DNA of 64,000 nucleotides from Adhaeribacter radiodurans (GCF_014075995.1 NZ_CP055152.1:62001-126000); one strand, 5' to 3'. Positions 1 to 9,776 are shown, numbered from the stretch's first letter. Notes: a model not told the origin generated them from the sequence alone. Made by a program: numbers and translations.

Positions 1-1390
1 CTTTTACTCCGTTCGCAACTTTACCCCAAATAGGTGATGGTTTTGCTGCCTCAGACTTAGCCAGCTCTAAATCAGAAAGTATTTCTATTGGTAAATCTTC
101 TTTTGGAAGCTGTTGTAGAAGTTCAATTAACTTAAATATGATTTCGGTATTATTTGACTGTGTTATATTTACATTTTGTGTGTTTCCAGTACCACCTACT
201 TGAACAGGAGAATTATTTACGCCATTATTATAAAAATTATTAATTTGAGCAGCGGGTGAACTGTACCTGACCGGCTCGTACTTCACCTCTTTACCCACTA
301 CTACTCCATTGCTGGAATAATCTTGTACACTTGAGATTTTATAAGCTTGTTCTCCATCCAAAATAATATCATTTACCTGCACATTGATGTCAGTTGTAAA
401 CCGATACTTATCGCCAGATTTAAGTACTTTGAATGGACTCCCAACGAACTGCTCTCCTGGCTTTTGCAACATAATCTGCCGGCCATTATCATCGACTAAC
501 TGCTTAAAATCCTGCTGTTCAGATTGTATTCTTTCTTCTGACATAATGGTATTATAAATATCCAATACTATTTTAGTGTAACCTAGTAAAAAACACGGAT
601 AAACGGACCCTGGCCATTTACATTTACCTGGTACTTTGTAATCTTCAAAATATGTTCCCACTTGAAATTCTTCTAGCGGTATTCCTTTAATAAAAGCTAT
701 TGCTTCCAGTAAATAGTCTTTAGTAAAATTATCCTTTAACTGAGTGTAATACCATAAGCGGGCATAATAAAAGAAGAGCTTTTCTTCTGCATCTTTCAGT
801 TCTAAAGGCAATTCAATTTGCCTTTTTGCAACAAAGCTTAATTTTTGGTTCTGAGGAACTAAAGCAGCTAGTTTTACCAGAAAGACAGAATCTAATCCTC
901 TATAATAAGTATGCTTGCTTAACAATATATCAATATGAGTACTTAATTTCTCCTCATTCCAAATATTAAGTTTAGCTATTGAGTAAAGTATGATAAGAGT
1001 ATGCGATAAATCCTTTAGCAAACCACTCTGAGGGTGAAATTTTACTTCTCTTTCAATATAATCTTTCAAATTATTAACTAGTTCTGGCTCTAATACTGAA
1101 TGCCGGCTACTTGCAATTAAGCTTGCTGCTATAATTTCTTGTAAGGGACTTTGGGCAAACTGATGGGCTACAATTTTAGTAATACAAAAAGTATCTTGGC
1201 GTTTAAAAAAGTCTATTACCCCTTCTATATGGAACTCTTGATGCTCCTGTATCAAATGGACAAATAAGGCATCTGTTAAATAAGAATCGGTATCAATATC
1301 CGAATCAAATTTCTGGCTAATACAAAATCGAGTTGTACTAACAGCTCGCTCTAAATGAAGTAAACTATTTGAAAAAGCTATATCCACCAC
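1..1390 (-). CDS. Partner gene of the Argonaute-like protein (partial, unknown family)
   Basis: An open frame without stops runs on the minus strand from two adjacent GTG codons (1390 and 1387) to the window edge, giving at least 463 residues; the 3' end is missing. The GTG start lies inside the last codons of the Argonaute gene, so the two frames overlap by about 10 bases, as in translationally coupled pairs. The first ~280 residues look alpha-helical; then an internal methionine (544) opens a segment of short beta strands, an Asn/Gln/Thr-rich linker and a charged tail. An alternative is that translation starts only at 544, but the unbroken frame from 1390 argues against it. I do not recognise the family. 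From position it is probably the effector or a subunit working with the Argonaute protein; that is inference. Confidence 0.6.
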   Translation of the reverse strand, partial: MVDIAFSNSLLHLERAVSTTRFCISQKFDSDIDTDSYLTDALFVHLIQEHQEFHIEGVIDFFKRQDTFCITKIVAHQFAQSPLQEIIAASLIASSRHSVLEPELVNNLKDYIEREVKFHPQSGLLKDLSHTLIILYSIAKLNIWNEEKLSTHIDILLSKHTYYRGLDSVFLVKLAALVPQNQKLSFVAKRQIELPLELKDAEEKLFFYYARLWYYTQLKDNFTKDYLLEAIAFIKGIPLEEFQVGTYFEDYKVPGKCKWPGSVYPCFLLGYTKIVLDIYNTIMSEERIQSEQQDFKQLVDDNGRQIMLQKPGEQFVGSPFKVLKSGDKYRFTTDINVQVNDIILDGEQAYKISSVQDYSSNGVVVGKEVKYEPVRYSSPAAQINNFYNNGVNNSPVQVGGTGNTQNVNITQSNNTEIIFKLIELLQQLPKEDLPIEILSDLELAKSEAAKPSPIWGKVANGVK

Positions 1391-3705
1391 AAGCGTTTAT
1401 CAATTATAATGTTCTTGAATTGATTTATAGAGCGGAAATCGTTAATTGTACGAGCTAGCTCTTTGGGAAAAGCAACAGTAGCCGGCAACGTTGTGAGGGG
1501 AAAAGTGGCCTTATAATTTAGTTTAGTAAGCGCCTGCATATGCATTGCTAAATCGTTCATACTTAAATCATGCTGCGCCGGCATAGTATGGCACTTTATT
1601 CTTAATATTACCGGAGTACCTTTTACAGTAGTTTTAATGGATGAATAGCCCGATGTACAGTAATATAATGTATTATCACTAAATAGTATACCTCCTCCCC
1701 TTTGCTGGTGGGCATCTACATTATTAGAATTAAAAAGTCTAACGGTATGATTGTCTGCAATACTTACAAAATACAGTATAGCATCAGGAATAACCTTAGT
1801 AATTGCCTTATAAACACTATTCATTTCTTCCTTACTGAAAATCTTATTATAATGAATATGTATTTTTTTTAAATTAGGCTGACCCAATTGGGCAGCTAAT
1901 ACGGCATCACGTATCAATTTACCTACATTTTGACCTCTTTTCTCAAAATCATACTGCGCTTCTTCATCAAAGGTATCAGCATTGTAATAAGCCTGCTGCC
2001 ATTCCCCATCTGCTGAAAAAACATTAATACAAGCTAAAGTTCTGAGTAGCTTCGGACTGACCGCAATTGCTTTTTCTTTCTTACTAGAGTAAGATATGCC
2101 AATAAATAAATCTACGTTCGGCAGCTTCTCTTTAGGATAAAGCGTCCATGGAGTATATCCAGCCTTCACATACAAATCTAGGGCAAAATTCCAAAGAGTA
2201 AACTGGTTAGGACCATTAAAGGTAGGTTCTCTAACACATTGGGAGACGATACCACCATTGATTAACTGAGCCTGAACTTTAGTTTTTGTAAAAGATGGGT
2301 CAGCCGGCAATTGATAAATAATGACATCATACCCTTCAGCACGGCCGATAACTATTCTTGTAAGAAAAATTTCAAAATCTTTTTCTTCATATATTTGGCA
2401 ATCTATTTCGAGGGTAGTATGAAAATGCTTTTCAAATCCATAATATCCATCTACCCCATTTTGTAACAGCAATGAAAATTGTCTGGCTTGTTTCGTAGTA
2501 GCAGCGGAATGCAAAAATAGTATACGAACAGGTTTTGGAGGCTTCTCATATGCTCCGTACAGAACTAACCCTTCTTTAACTTTAATGCTTTTTTTCGAAT
2601 CCTGAATCGAATCGAACCGAAGATTAGGTTCAGATAAAATAGTTACTTTTTTGTAAAAATCGTTCTGGGATACAGGTTGTTTCTCCAGCACTACCCTGGT
2701 AGTGTCTATTTTACCGTTTAATATAGCAGCAATTTTATTAACTAAGACAATGGCTGAAGCTAATCGTTCTTGTGATTTAAGCTGAGTCAAGCCTTTAAGA
2801 CGATTATTTAAATCAATATAAGTTAGCTTTCCTTTTTCTACTAATTTGTTTACAATATTTTGCATCCTTTCAATGGGAAAGATAGGAATAATGTCATTTT
2901 GTAGAATTGGCAACAACCCATCTTCCTGTTCACCCTGCTTTAGGATATCTGCTAATACTCCTTTCCTTCTCCATTTTACACCTTTACTATCAGTTATATA
3001 GTAGAAACAAGATAAGGTATTCTGGCTTTTCAATTTTTCTAATAAATCGGGTTTATTATATAATTGAATTATTTGCGAAACTGACATTTGGTTTACCACT
3101 CTTAAGGTCGGTTCAACAGATAGATAAAATTGACCGTCTGAATAATGTAAGGCGAACTTGAAAGCTTGACAAATATGAAAATATTCTAAATAGCTATTAC
3201 CTAATGTAGGATGCGGTAGTTCGGTAAAAACTACTTCATTAAAGTTCTCCTCTGTAAACTTTCTTGTCAATACGGCTACCCCCTGGTACTGACTAAATTT
3301 GTGTCGAATATAACGATAAAGAATAAATTTAATCTTTTCAATTTCTAAGGGTATTTCAACTAACCGGGGATCAGCTTTAATAGTTACTAACTTCGTTTGT
3401 TCAAAAAAGGCTGCTTCTGGAAAATCGGCCCTCAAATCGGCAGAAAGAATAAAGAGCTTTCTAGGAAAGGGGGCTAGATTTAATTTGAACAGGTTGGTAA
3501 ATTCATCCTTAATTGTAATTGCTGCGGCTGCCAGGTTCGTTGAGGAGTTAGAACGATAAGGCTTGGTATTTTTGCAAACGGGGTAAGTATTACAACTTAA
3601 AAAATGTTGGCTATTTTTACTACTGTACTTTTTTACCATTCGTCCTTTTCGGCATTTATCGCAAACACCGAAATCCTCCCCACTGCTTACCTCCGATTCA
3701 CTCAT
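1378..3705 (-). CDS. Catalytically inactive prokaryotic Argonaute-like (PIWI) protein with N-terminal zinc ribbon
   Basis: 775 residues. The N-terminus carries four cysteines (C15, C18, C38, C44) spaced like the C4 zinc ribbon of topoisomerase I tails. The C-terminal ~350 residues read as MID-PIWI: a segment with GYTPWTL followed by DLFIGISYS (residues 532-540), then a strand ending in IHIHYNK (615-621), then KGTPVILRI and the helical end typical of PIWI. At the place of the first catalytic Asp there is Ser538, and at the place of the third there is Asn620, so nucleic-acid cleavage is unlikely; guided binding remains possible. Inactive pAgos usually signal to a partner effector, and a GTG-started gene overlaps the stop codon here. 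The zinc ribbon is an unusual addition. Family assignment is by motif reading only. Confidence 0.8.
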   Translation of the reverse strand: MSESEVSSGEDFGVCDKCRKGRMVKKYSSKNSQHFLSCNTYPVCKNTKPYRSNSSTNLAAAAITIKDEFTNLFKLNLAPFPRKLFILSADLRADFPEAAFFEQTKLVTIKADPRLVEIPLEIEKIKFILYRYIRHKFSQYQGVAVLTRKFTEENFNEVVFTELPHPTLGNSYLEYFHICQAFKFALHYSDGQFYLSVEPTLRVVNQMSVSQIIQLYNKPDLLEKLKSQNTLSCFYYITDSKGVKWRRKGVLADILKQGEQEDGLLPILQNDIIPIFPIERMQNIVNKLVEKGKLTYIDLNNRLKGLTQLKSQERLASAIVLVNKIAAILNGKIDTTRVVLEKQPVSQNDFYKKVTILSEPNLRFDSIQDSKKSIKVKEGLVLYGAYEKPPKPVRILFLHSAATTKQARQFSLLLQNGVDGYYGFEKHFHTTLEIDCQIYEEKDFEIFLTRIVIGRAEGYDVIIYQLPADPSFTKTKVQAQLINGGIVSQCVREPTFNGPNQFTLWNFALDLYVKAGYTPWTLYPKEKLPNVDLFIGISYSSKKEKAIAVSPKLLRTLACINVFSADGEWQQAYYNADTFDEEAQYDFEKRGQNVGKLIRDAVLAAQLGQPNLKKIHIHYNKIFSKEEMNSVYKAITKVIPDAILYFVSIADNHTVRLFNSNNVDAHQQRGGGILFSDNTLYYCTSGYSSIKTTVKGTPVILRIKCHTMPAQHDLSMNDLAMHMQALTKLNYKATFPLTTLPATVAFPKELARTINDFRSINQFKNIIIDKRLWWI

Positions 3706-4142
3706 CTTCTATCTTATAATACTGCTATTAAAAAGTAATATAAGAAATTAATAATTACAGATTCACAAAAGAGTACTAAAATCAACCACTAGAGCATCGT
3801 TAACTGCATCTCATTGCGAAGTAAAAGTAATATTGGTGGATATCTTCCTTGATAGCGGCATTAATAAAGGGAATGCACGATAATAGTACCTTATGAATAC
3901 TTAAAACGATAAATAACAATTTAATCTTCTATATAAGTATCAAAAAGTATACTGCAATGAAGTTGCATTTTTTGCATACCCAATTTCCCCATATAATTCA
4001 TATTTCAAATTGTTAGTAGAGCAAAATAGCAAATAAATTCTTTTGTCAATAAAATTAGCAAACATTTTGCAGTTATTATTAGTAAACGAATATATTTGGT
4101 CAAAAATGCCAAATTATTTAGCTTTAAATAAAATATGTATCT
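3706..4142. other. Divergent intergenic region
   Basis: AT-rich spacer between the divergently read Argonaute-like gene and umuD. No convincing ORF. It must hold promoters for both sides; only the umuD-side candidate is recognisable. Confidence 0.6.
4067..4098 (+). promoter_or_regulatory. Candidate Bacteroidota promoter for umuDC
   Basis: A TATATTTG box (4091-4098) fits the TAnnTTTG -7 element, with a TTG (4067-4069) 21 bases upstream fitting the -33 element. It lies 45 bases before the umuD start. No classical LexA box was recognised. Confidence 0.45.
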
Positions 4143-4604
4143 ATGGATAAAATAGATAATCATAAGCAAAATCAGGATGCCGTAAATCTTATATTGTTGG
4201 GTTATGAAACGGAAACCAAACTGCCCTTATTCAGTTCTTACGTAAAAGCCGGGTTCCCTTCGCCGGCCGAGGATTATGCTGAGGAGCGCATCAGCCTCTT
4301 AAAATTTCTTTCCGGCAATCCTACTGCAACTTTCTATGTGCTGCTGGAGGGCGATTCTATGATAGATTTTCATCTGTTTGAAGGGGATCTATTAGTAATA
4401 GACCGTTCCCTGGAAGTACGATCCGGCGATATTATCCTAGCTAATCTGGATAATGAATTTACGGTAAAGATGCTCGAAATAACAGAGAATGGAGCCCGTT
4501 TAGTACCGGGTAATAAGAAGTATAAGCCTATAGTTATAAATAATAATTTAGAATTATTGGTTTGGGGGGTAGTGAGAGGTATAGCCAGGAGATTCCGGAA
4601 ATGA
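4143..4604 (+). CDS. umuD: UmuD-like S24 family self-cleaving protein
   Basis: 153 residues, the usual length of UmuD/LexA C-terminal type proteins. The S24 peptidase signature is visible: GDSM with the nucleophile Ser72, and FTVKM with the general base Lys109. An Ala36-Gly37 pair (VKAGFPSP) fits the RecA-stimulated self-cleavage site. After cleavage UmuD' would join UmuC to form a translesion polymerase. The stop codon overlaps the umuC start (ATGA at 4601-4604), so the pair is one operon. Plasmid-borne umuDC is common and raises mutation and damage tolerance. Function is from family knowledge; the motifs are seen directly. Confidence 0.9.
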   Translation: MDKIDNHKQNQDAVNLILLGYETETKLPLFSSYVKAGFPSPAEDYAEERISLLKFLSGNPTATFYVLLEGDSMIDFHLFEGDLLVIDRSLEVRSGDIILANLDNEFTVKMLEITENGARLVPGNKKYKPIVINNNLELLVWGVVRGIARRFRK

Positions 4605-5869
4605 CCAGCTTATTCTTACACGCCGATATCAATAATTGTTATGCCTCCATCTTCCGGATATTTAACCCGGAGCTAACCGGCAAACCGATTATTGTGCTTT
4701 CCAACAATGACGGCTCTATCATTGCGCGTTCCCAAGAAGCTAAGGACTTAGGAATTAAGATGGGGCAACCTTTTTTTGAAGCCAAAGCTATTATTGACAA
4801 ACACCAGATCCAGGTATACTCCAGCAATTACCCGCTCTTTCACGATCTGAGTACCCGCTTTCATAATACACTAGGCACGTTTTCCCCTAACCAGGAAATT
4901 TACAGCATCGACGAGGGATTTCTAGATCTGGGCAATTTCTACAACACTAACCTGCAGCAATACGGTCGAACCATTAAGCAAACGGTGTGGAAATGGTTAG
5001 GCCTGCCAATTTGCGTGGGCATCGCTCCTACTAAAACGCTCGCGAAGCTGGCCAACCGAATAGCTAAAAAATCAGCGAAAGCAAACGGTGTCTTAGTCCT
5101 CAACACGCCGGACCATATTACATCTGCCCTAAAAATCATTGATGTAGGAGATGTCTGGGGAATTGGCCGTCAATACGCCATTAAACTTCGTAATTTTGGC
5201 ATTTACACAGCTTGGGATTTATCTAAGGTGACCGATGCTTTTGCTAAAAAGCATTTAACCATTGTAGGATTACGCATTGTAAAGGAACTGCGCGGCGAAG
5301 CGTGTGCAGATTTGGAAATTGAACCACCAGCAAAGAAAGGTATTTGTACCAGCCGCTCTTTCGGTCAGCCTGTAACTACGTTGAATTTACTCGAAGAAGC
5401 CGTGGCCACCTATATGACACGTAGTGCTTATAAACTAAGAAAGCAAAAAAGCCGCTGTTCGCAATTAAGTGTGTTCCTGGAAACAAACCCCTTTAAGGAG
5501 AACGAGGCCCAATACAATAATTGCAAAACCATCCAGCTGCCGGTGCCCACTAACTCCACATTAGAACTAATTAATTATGCACTTATAGCTTTAAGAGCCA
5601 TTTATCGGGAAGGGTATAAATATAAAAAGGCCGGCGTATTACTGGATGATATTAGCCCAGCTACAGCTGTGCAAGGCAATATTTTTGATACCATTGACCG
5701 TGGCAAGCACTTAGACCTGATGCAAACCTTGGATTTACTGACTAGGAAATTAGGAACCGGTATTGTAAAAGTAGCCAAAGAAGGTATTGAAAAATCCTGG
5801 AAAATGAGGCAGGATTATGGTACACCTTGTTATACAACCCGGATGGAAGACATTTTAGTGGTAAGGTAA
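4601..5869 (+). CDS. umuC: UmuC-like Y-family DNA polymerase V subunit
   Basis: 422 residues from the ATG at 4601, chosen because the protein then begins MTSLFLHADINNCY, the normal Y-family start (an upstream in-frame start at 4562 lies inside umuD). Asp in HADINN and the SIDEGF motif supply the metal-binding acidic residues of the palm domain. Helix-hairpin-helix, little-finger and the short C-terminal DUF4113-like tail follow in order. It would carry out error-prone lesion bypass together with processed UmuD. The 4-base overlap with umuD indicates co-translation. Confidence 0.92.
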   Translation: MTSLFLHADINNCYASIFRIFNPELTGKPIIVLSNNDGSIIARSQEAKDLGIKMGQPFFEAKAIIDKHQIQVYSSNYPLFHDLSTRFHNTLGTFSPNQEIYSIDEGFLDLGNFYNTNLQQYGRTIKQTVWKWLGLPICVGIAPTKTLAKLANRIAKKSAKANGVLVLNTPDHITSALKIIDVGDVWGIGRQYAIKLRNFGIYTAWDLSKVTDAFAKKHLTIVGLRIVKELRGEACADLEIEPPAKKGICTSRSFGQPVTTLNLLEEAVATYMTRSAYKLRKQKSRCSQLSVFLETNPFKENEAQYNNCKTIQLPVPTNSTLELINYALIALRAIYREGYKYKKAGVLLDDISPATAVQGNIFDTIDRGKHLDLMQTLDLLTRKLGTGIVKVAKEGIEKSWKMRQDYGTPCYTTRMEDILVVR

Positions 5870-5902
5870 AATTATTAAGTTATAAAAGGAATAAATTATA
5901 AA

Positions 5903-8830
5903 TCAATCTAAGGATGCCCAAACATTAAGTTGTTCATTATTACCATTTCCATTTATATAATCATTGGCTGCAGCTAAGATTGAGCTTATTTTACTAGATA
6001 AATTGTTTTTTGATACTCCTGGTTGTACTATAGTGAAAGTAAAACTTAACATTTTACCTTTACTTATTAAAGCTTTATATTGAGTTAAATCACCCTTAAT
6101 AAATTTTTGTGGCTTACTATTCACTCTTTGTAAAAATTTCTTATTAAAAGTATTTTTATTTGAAGTCCATAATAATGATTTAATTGCTTGACCACAGACT
6201 TCATATACATCATTTACTCTATCACCAGATTCCTTCCCTCCAGAACCTTTGATATGAAATAAATTTATCATAGTTGAATCTGGCGATTCTTTAAATGTAA
6301 TATAATCGGCCATTTCACCTGTTCCGTGATCGTATACAATCAAATCATAGTCTTGGGCGAATAAAGAACTGTGTATTGTTTCATGAATTGAATCTTTGTT
6401 ATTATTATCCGCCTTTAACTTTATCCTTGGATTAGTTGGATCATAAAATTCTATTTCAATATCAGTATTATTGGTAACCCAATCAAAATCAAAAATTTGT
6501 TCAGCTGGAAATAAAATTTCATTTTGATTAGGTTTATGCAATTCATTATATATTATTGCTGAAAAGTCATTTAAATAAAATTGCAAGGGATATTCATTTA
6601 AATATTCCTCAATACTATAATCAAAAACATTAAATAAAAAGTCTGAGCTTTCTCTTAATGAATAATGATCTTGAAAAGAGAATTTTAGCGGTATAGAGAT
6701 TTTTTCATAAGTGAGGTCAAAAGATAGTTCCTGATTATTAGTTTGGTCTTTATCAATTATGATATCAAATTCTAATAAATTAACAGTTTCTAATAATTCT
6801 CCCTCTACACTTACAATATTTAAATCTGGGAAGTCAGAAAATGTTTCTCTATTCCAAATAGCAGCATAGACCTTTTCTGGGAAATTGTTAATTTTTACTC
6901 CTATCGGTAAATGGTCTAACCCAGTATGTGTTTTAACAATTACATCACTTTCAATTTTCCTTCCTATTTCTCGACACCAGTTAATAAAAATTGGAATCTT
7001 TTCGTAAGCATTACTCCAAACTTTTGAACCGCTACTATATCCAATGGTAATTTTTGTATCTTCCTCGTTTTTAGCCTTACCATAAATATGACCATTTGAA
7101 TACATACGCCCATCAGTTTTTTTTATTGAATTATGAGCGTGAGACCCTGAAATTGTCCTATAAGATTCACCGCTATTAATGGAACGATTCTGCATCCCTA
7201 AACTAAATATTTCAGTTTCACTTAACCCTGAAAGTACTTTATGCAAATCATATTTAGATATTTTTTCAGCCGGGTTATTAGTAAACTTTTCAATCATTAA
7301 ATCATAAAACTGGGGAGTTTTAATGGCTGAATGGATGAATACCAAATTTGTTTCTTCATCAAAAAAAATTAGAAAAAGAAAAAAATTTACATCAACAATT
7401 TCATCTGAATTAATCCATTTAGGGCTTTGGGTAACCTTGGATATAAAAATTATAGCCGAGTTTTCCTCACTAATAAAGTGATGAACAATCTCATGACCTG
7501 AAATATCTAAGTAACCTTCTATATTAAAATCGGTAACACGGTAAATTTTTACATGGCAGTAAGGGTTTAAGTTATAGATCGAAATATTCTCTGCTTCCTC
7601 CCTTACCAAATCATCTTCTTCACGGTTAAAAGAATTAATAACATTCTTTATTAAATCTTCGACAATTATTCTGTCTTGACTTAAATCAACAATTAAATCA
7701 TTCCAAATTGCCCCTTCAGAGAAAAGTTGTTTAGTGCCTATTTCTAAATCATTGGGAAGTGCTAAGAATTTAGCCTGACCGATATTAGAAGCGTTAGTTC
7801 TTGCAAATCTACCTATAAATTGTAATGTAATCGCTAATGATTTATGTGGCTGATGAAGAACTCCTATTTTAAGATTTGGAAAGTCAAACCCCTCACCAAG
7901 CATATCCACGCATATTATACCATCTAATAATTTATCCTTTAACTTTCTTACAGTTTGCTTAATGTATTTATAGGTTTTTTTACTATCAATTCTTCTTAAA
8001 TTTAATGTTGTATTTTCTTCGTATACTTTTTCAAGTTCCTTTGCATGTTTTTTTGTATTAGTCCTTATCAGAATATAATGGTCAAATCCATTTTCTCGAT
8101 CTTCGTTAAACTGTTTTTCCGCAGCTTTCGCTAAAGCGAGATCAACTGTTTCGTTAGTGTCTGGAGTAATAGGAATAAACCCAATTTCTCCAAATACTCT
8201 ATCTTTCTTTGCCCTTGATAATGGATAATTGTAAACAATTCTCCCTAAAACTTCTTTTTTATCTCTTCTAAATGGAGTAGCTGTGAAAAATATTTTTTTA
8301 GAATTATGAAATACGTTAAGAATGTTATTCCATGTTGTAGCAGCAGCATGATGAGCTTCATCAACAAGTATTAAATCGAATAAAGATGGATTAGGATAGA
8401 TATCTTCACTAATTCCTATGTTTATACTAGGTGGAATGCCAATAACTACATCATAATTTTCCAACTCTGTCCATTGTTCGTTAGATCTTATTGGAGTTAT
8501 AATTTCAAAAACCTTAGGTAAATCAATGGATTCACTTACCACCCCAACCTGTTTAAGAGTTTTTAAGCTTTCGAACTCCTCTTTGATCTGGCCTCTTACT
8601 AGAACCGAAGAACTAATCACTAATACTCTTTTTGCCCTTTCAATAAATGCAGCCATTATAAGAACTGCGGTTTTACCCGTTCCAGTGGGCATTACAACCA
8701 ATGCAGGCTCTTTCTCAAATAAGGTAAAATGTGAGGAAATTGCGTGAATAGCACCTATCTGGGCATTCCTTAACCCATTAGCTTCGATGTTATATTTAAT
8801 ATTGTAATGATTTTCAAGAAAATACGACAT
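5903..8830 (-). CDS. SF2 helicase with C-terminal PD-(D/E)XK-like nuclease
   Basis: 975 residues. The N-terminal helicase core shows Walker A GTGKT (50-54), DEAH (157-160), TATP (183-186) and the motif VI segment QFIGRFART (337-345). The middle ~400 residues are not recognised. Near the C-terminus a block reads GTGEMADYITF (residues 836-846) followed by LFHIKGSGG (HxK at 859-861) and DVYEVCGQA; this E-x-A-D ... HxK arrangement fits a PD-(D/E)XK nuclease and the VcGQA block recurs in helicase-nuclease fusions as I remember them. A stand-alone ATP-driven nuclease of this type is likely a defence or DNA-processing enzyme. No methylase or specificity gene lies beside it, which argues against a classical restriction system. 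Confidence 0.75.
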   Translation of the reverse strand: MSYFLENHYNIKYNIEANGLRNAQIGAIHAISSHFTLFEKEPALVVMPTGTGKTAVLIMAAFIERAKRVLVISSSVLVRGQIKEEFESLKTLKQVGVVSESIDLPKVFEIITPIRSNEQWTELENYDVVIGIPPSINIGISEDIYPNPSLFDLILVDEAHHAAATTWNNILNVFHNSKKIFFTATPFRRDKKEVLGRIVYNYPLSRAKKDRVFGEIGFIPITPDTNETVDLALAKAAEKQFNEDRENGFDHYILIRTNTKKHAKELEKVYEENTTLNLRRIDSKKTYKYIKQTVRKLKDKLLDGIICVDMLGEGFDFPNLKIGVLHQPHKSLAITLQFIGRFARTNASNIGQAKFLALPNDLEIGTKQLFSEGAIWNDLIVDLSQDRIIVEDLIKNVINSFNREEDDLVREEAENISIYNLNPYCHVKIYRVTDFNIEGYLDISGHEIVHHFISEENSAIIFISKVTQSPKWINSDEIVDVNFFLFLIFFDEETNLVFIHSAIKTPQFYDLMIEKFTNNPAEKISKYDLHKVLSGLSETEIFSLGMQNRSINSGESYRTISGSHAHNSIKKTDGRMYSNGHIYGKAKNEEDTKITIGYSSGSKVWSNAYEKIPIFINWCREIGRKIESDVIVKTHTGLDHLPIGVKINNFPEKVYAAIWNRETFSDFPDLNIVSVEGELLETVNLLEFDIIIDKDQTNNQELSFDLTYEKISIPLKFSFQDHYSLRESSDFLFNVFDYSIEEYLNEYPLQFYLNDFSAIIYNELHKPNQNEILFPAEQIFDFDWVTNNTDIEIEFYDPTNPRIKLKADNNNKDSIHETIHSSLFAQDYDLIVYDHGTGEMADYITFKESPDSTMINLFHIKGSGGKESGDRVNDVYEVCGQAIKSLLWTSNKNTFNKKFLQRVNSKPQKFIKGDLTQYKALISKGKMLSFTFTIVQPGVSKNNLSSKISSILAAANDYINGNGNNEQLNVWASLD

Positions 8831-8886
8831 ATTTCGAAACTAATTTTAATTAAGAAATTAAAACATTATTTACCTTAAAATATAGG

Positions 8887-9194
8887 TAAAATATTTCAAA
8901 TAACGCCGAGGATGAGCAAAATGAAATGTATAATTACTTACATTCAAACTTGAGAGAAGATCAGTATGAAACCTTTATTGAAGAAAATAAACATGCCATT
9001 GGCATGAGAATATCATTTGAAAAAGGAGAAATCTATCGTTTGAATTCTTTTGTAAAAACACCAGTATTCAAAAGAGAATAAACCCAAATCATTAAAATTC
9101 ATTGTTATTAATAAATGAAGAAAATGGCTTTACAAGGTATATCACCTTTAGAGATTTAAGTGAAGGATTAATTCAAAAAAATAGTGAAGCCTAA
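8887..9194 (+). pseudogene. Decayed small protein gene with two frame breaks
   Basis: Three consecutive protein-like segments lie in different plus-strand frames: a first of about 51 residues from ATG 8926 to the stop at 9081, a second reading NKPKSLKFIVINK just after it, and a third ending in FRDLSEGLIQKNSEA at the stop at 9192-9194. Joined, they would give one protein of roughly 95 residues directly followed by a terminator. The family is unknown. The alternative is that only the first 51-residue ORF is real. Confidence 0.45.
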
Positions 9195-9223
9195 TACCAA
9201 CTTCTATAGGCATTAGGCTTTTT
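9187..9223 (+). terminator. Rho-independent terminator
   Basis: Arms AAGCCTAAT (9187-9195) and ATTAGGCTT (9212-9220) followed by a T-run. It overlaps the end of the decayed small gene and could work for it. Confidence 0.6.
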
Positions 9224-9332
9224 AAAATAAAGCTCTTGGGATTTAAGTCGTAAGCTATTTCACAAAAGCAGATTTTTTTGCATCAGCATTATAAGTGTTT
9301 GATAACCTTAAAGATATAGTAGTACATCGTTA

Positions 9333-9776
9333 TTAATTTGCCATATAAATAAGCTCTTCACTTTTATCCTTTGTAGCTTCAGTATAAGTGAAGACCTTCT
9401 CCTCTAACAAGGTATCATTTTTGTAAACAGAAAATTTTAAAGTCATGGCAGCTGGGCCTGTTTCCACTGGAGAAAATCCGGTCATAGTGGAAATGCTTAA
9501 TTCTTCTACATTGGGAGCTTCTACCGAAAAAGAAGCTGTATTTAAATTATCTCCCAGCAACACCGCCGGCACCGGATCTGTTGTATCCCGGTACTTAAAA
9601 TCCCCACCAGCAATAGTAATAATTCTGGTAAATTTCTGATAATCTCCGGTTTGAGTTACATCAACCCGAAACGTGGCCGTGCTGGTGGTTGGGGTTGGAT
9701 CATCGTTATTTTTGCCGCAGCCAACAAGTAAGAGCAATAATATCAAAAAACTACTAAAGTGCTTAAGAGTTCTCAT
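9333..9776 (-). CDS. Small lipoprotein, unknown function
   Basis: 147 residues. A signal peptide with a hydrophobic leucine stretch ends in LLLVGC, a lipobox with the modifiable cysteine at about residue 20, followed by KNNDDPTPT, a Ser/Thr/Pro/Asp-rich linker typical of Bacteroidota surface lipoproteins. The rest looks like a single beta-rich domain. It is likely anchored in the outer membrane. Upstream and downstream neighbours give no functional hint. It is a single-gene unit. Confidence 0.75.
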   Translation of the reverse strand: MRTLKHFSSFLILLLLLVGCGKNNDDPTPTTSTATFRVDVTQTGDYQKFTRIITIAGGDFKYRDTTDPVPAVLLGDNLNTASFSVEAPNVEELSISTMTGFSPVETGPAAMTLKFSVYKNDTLLEEKVFTYTEATKDKSEELIYMAN

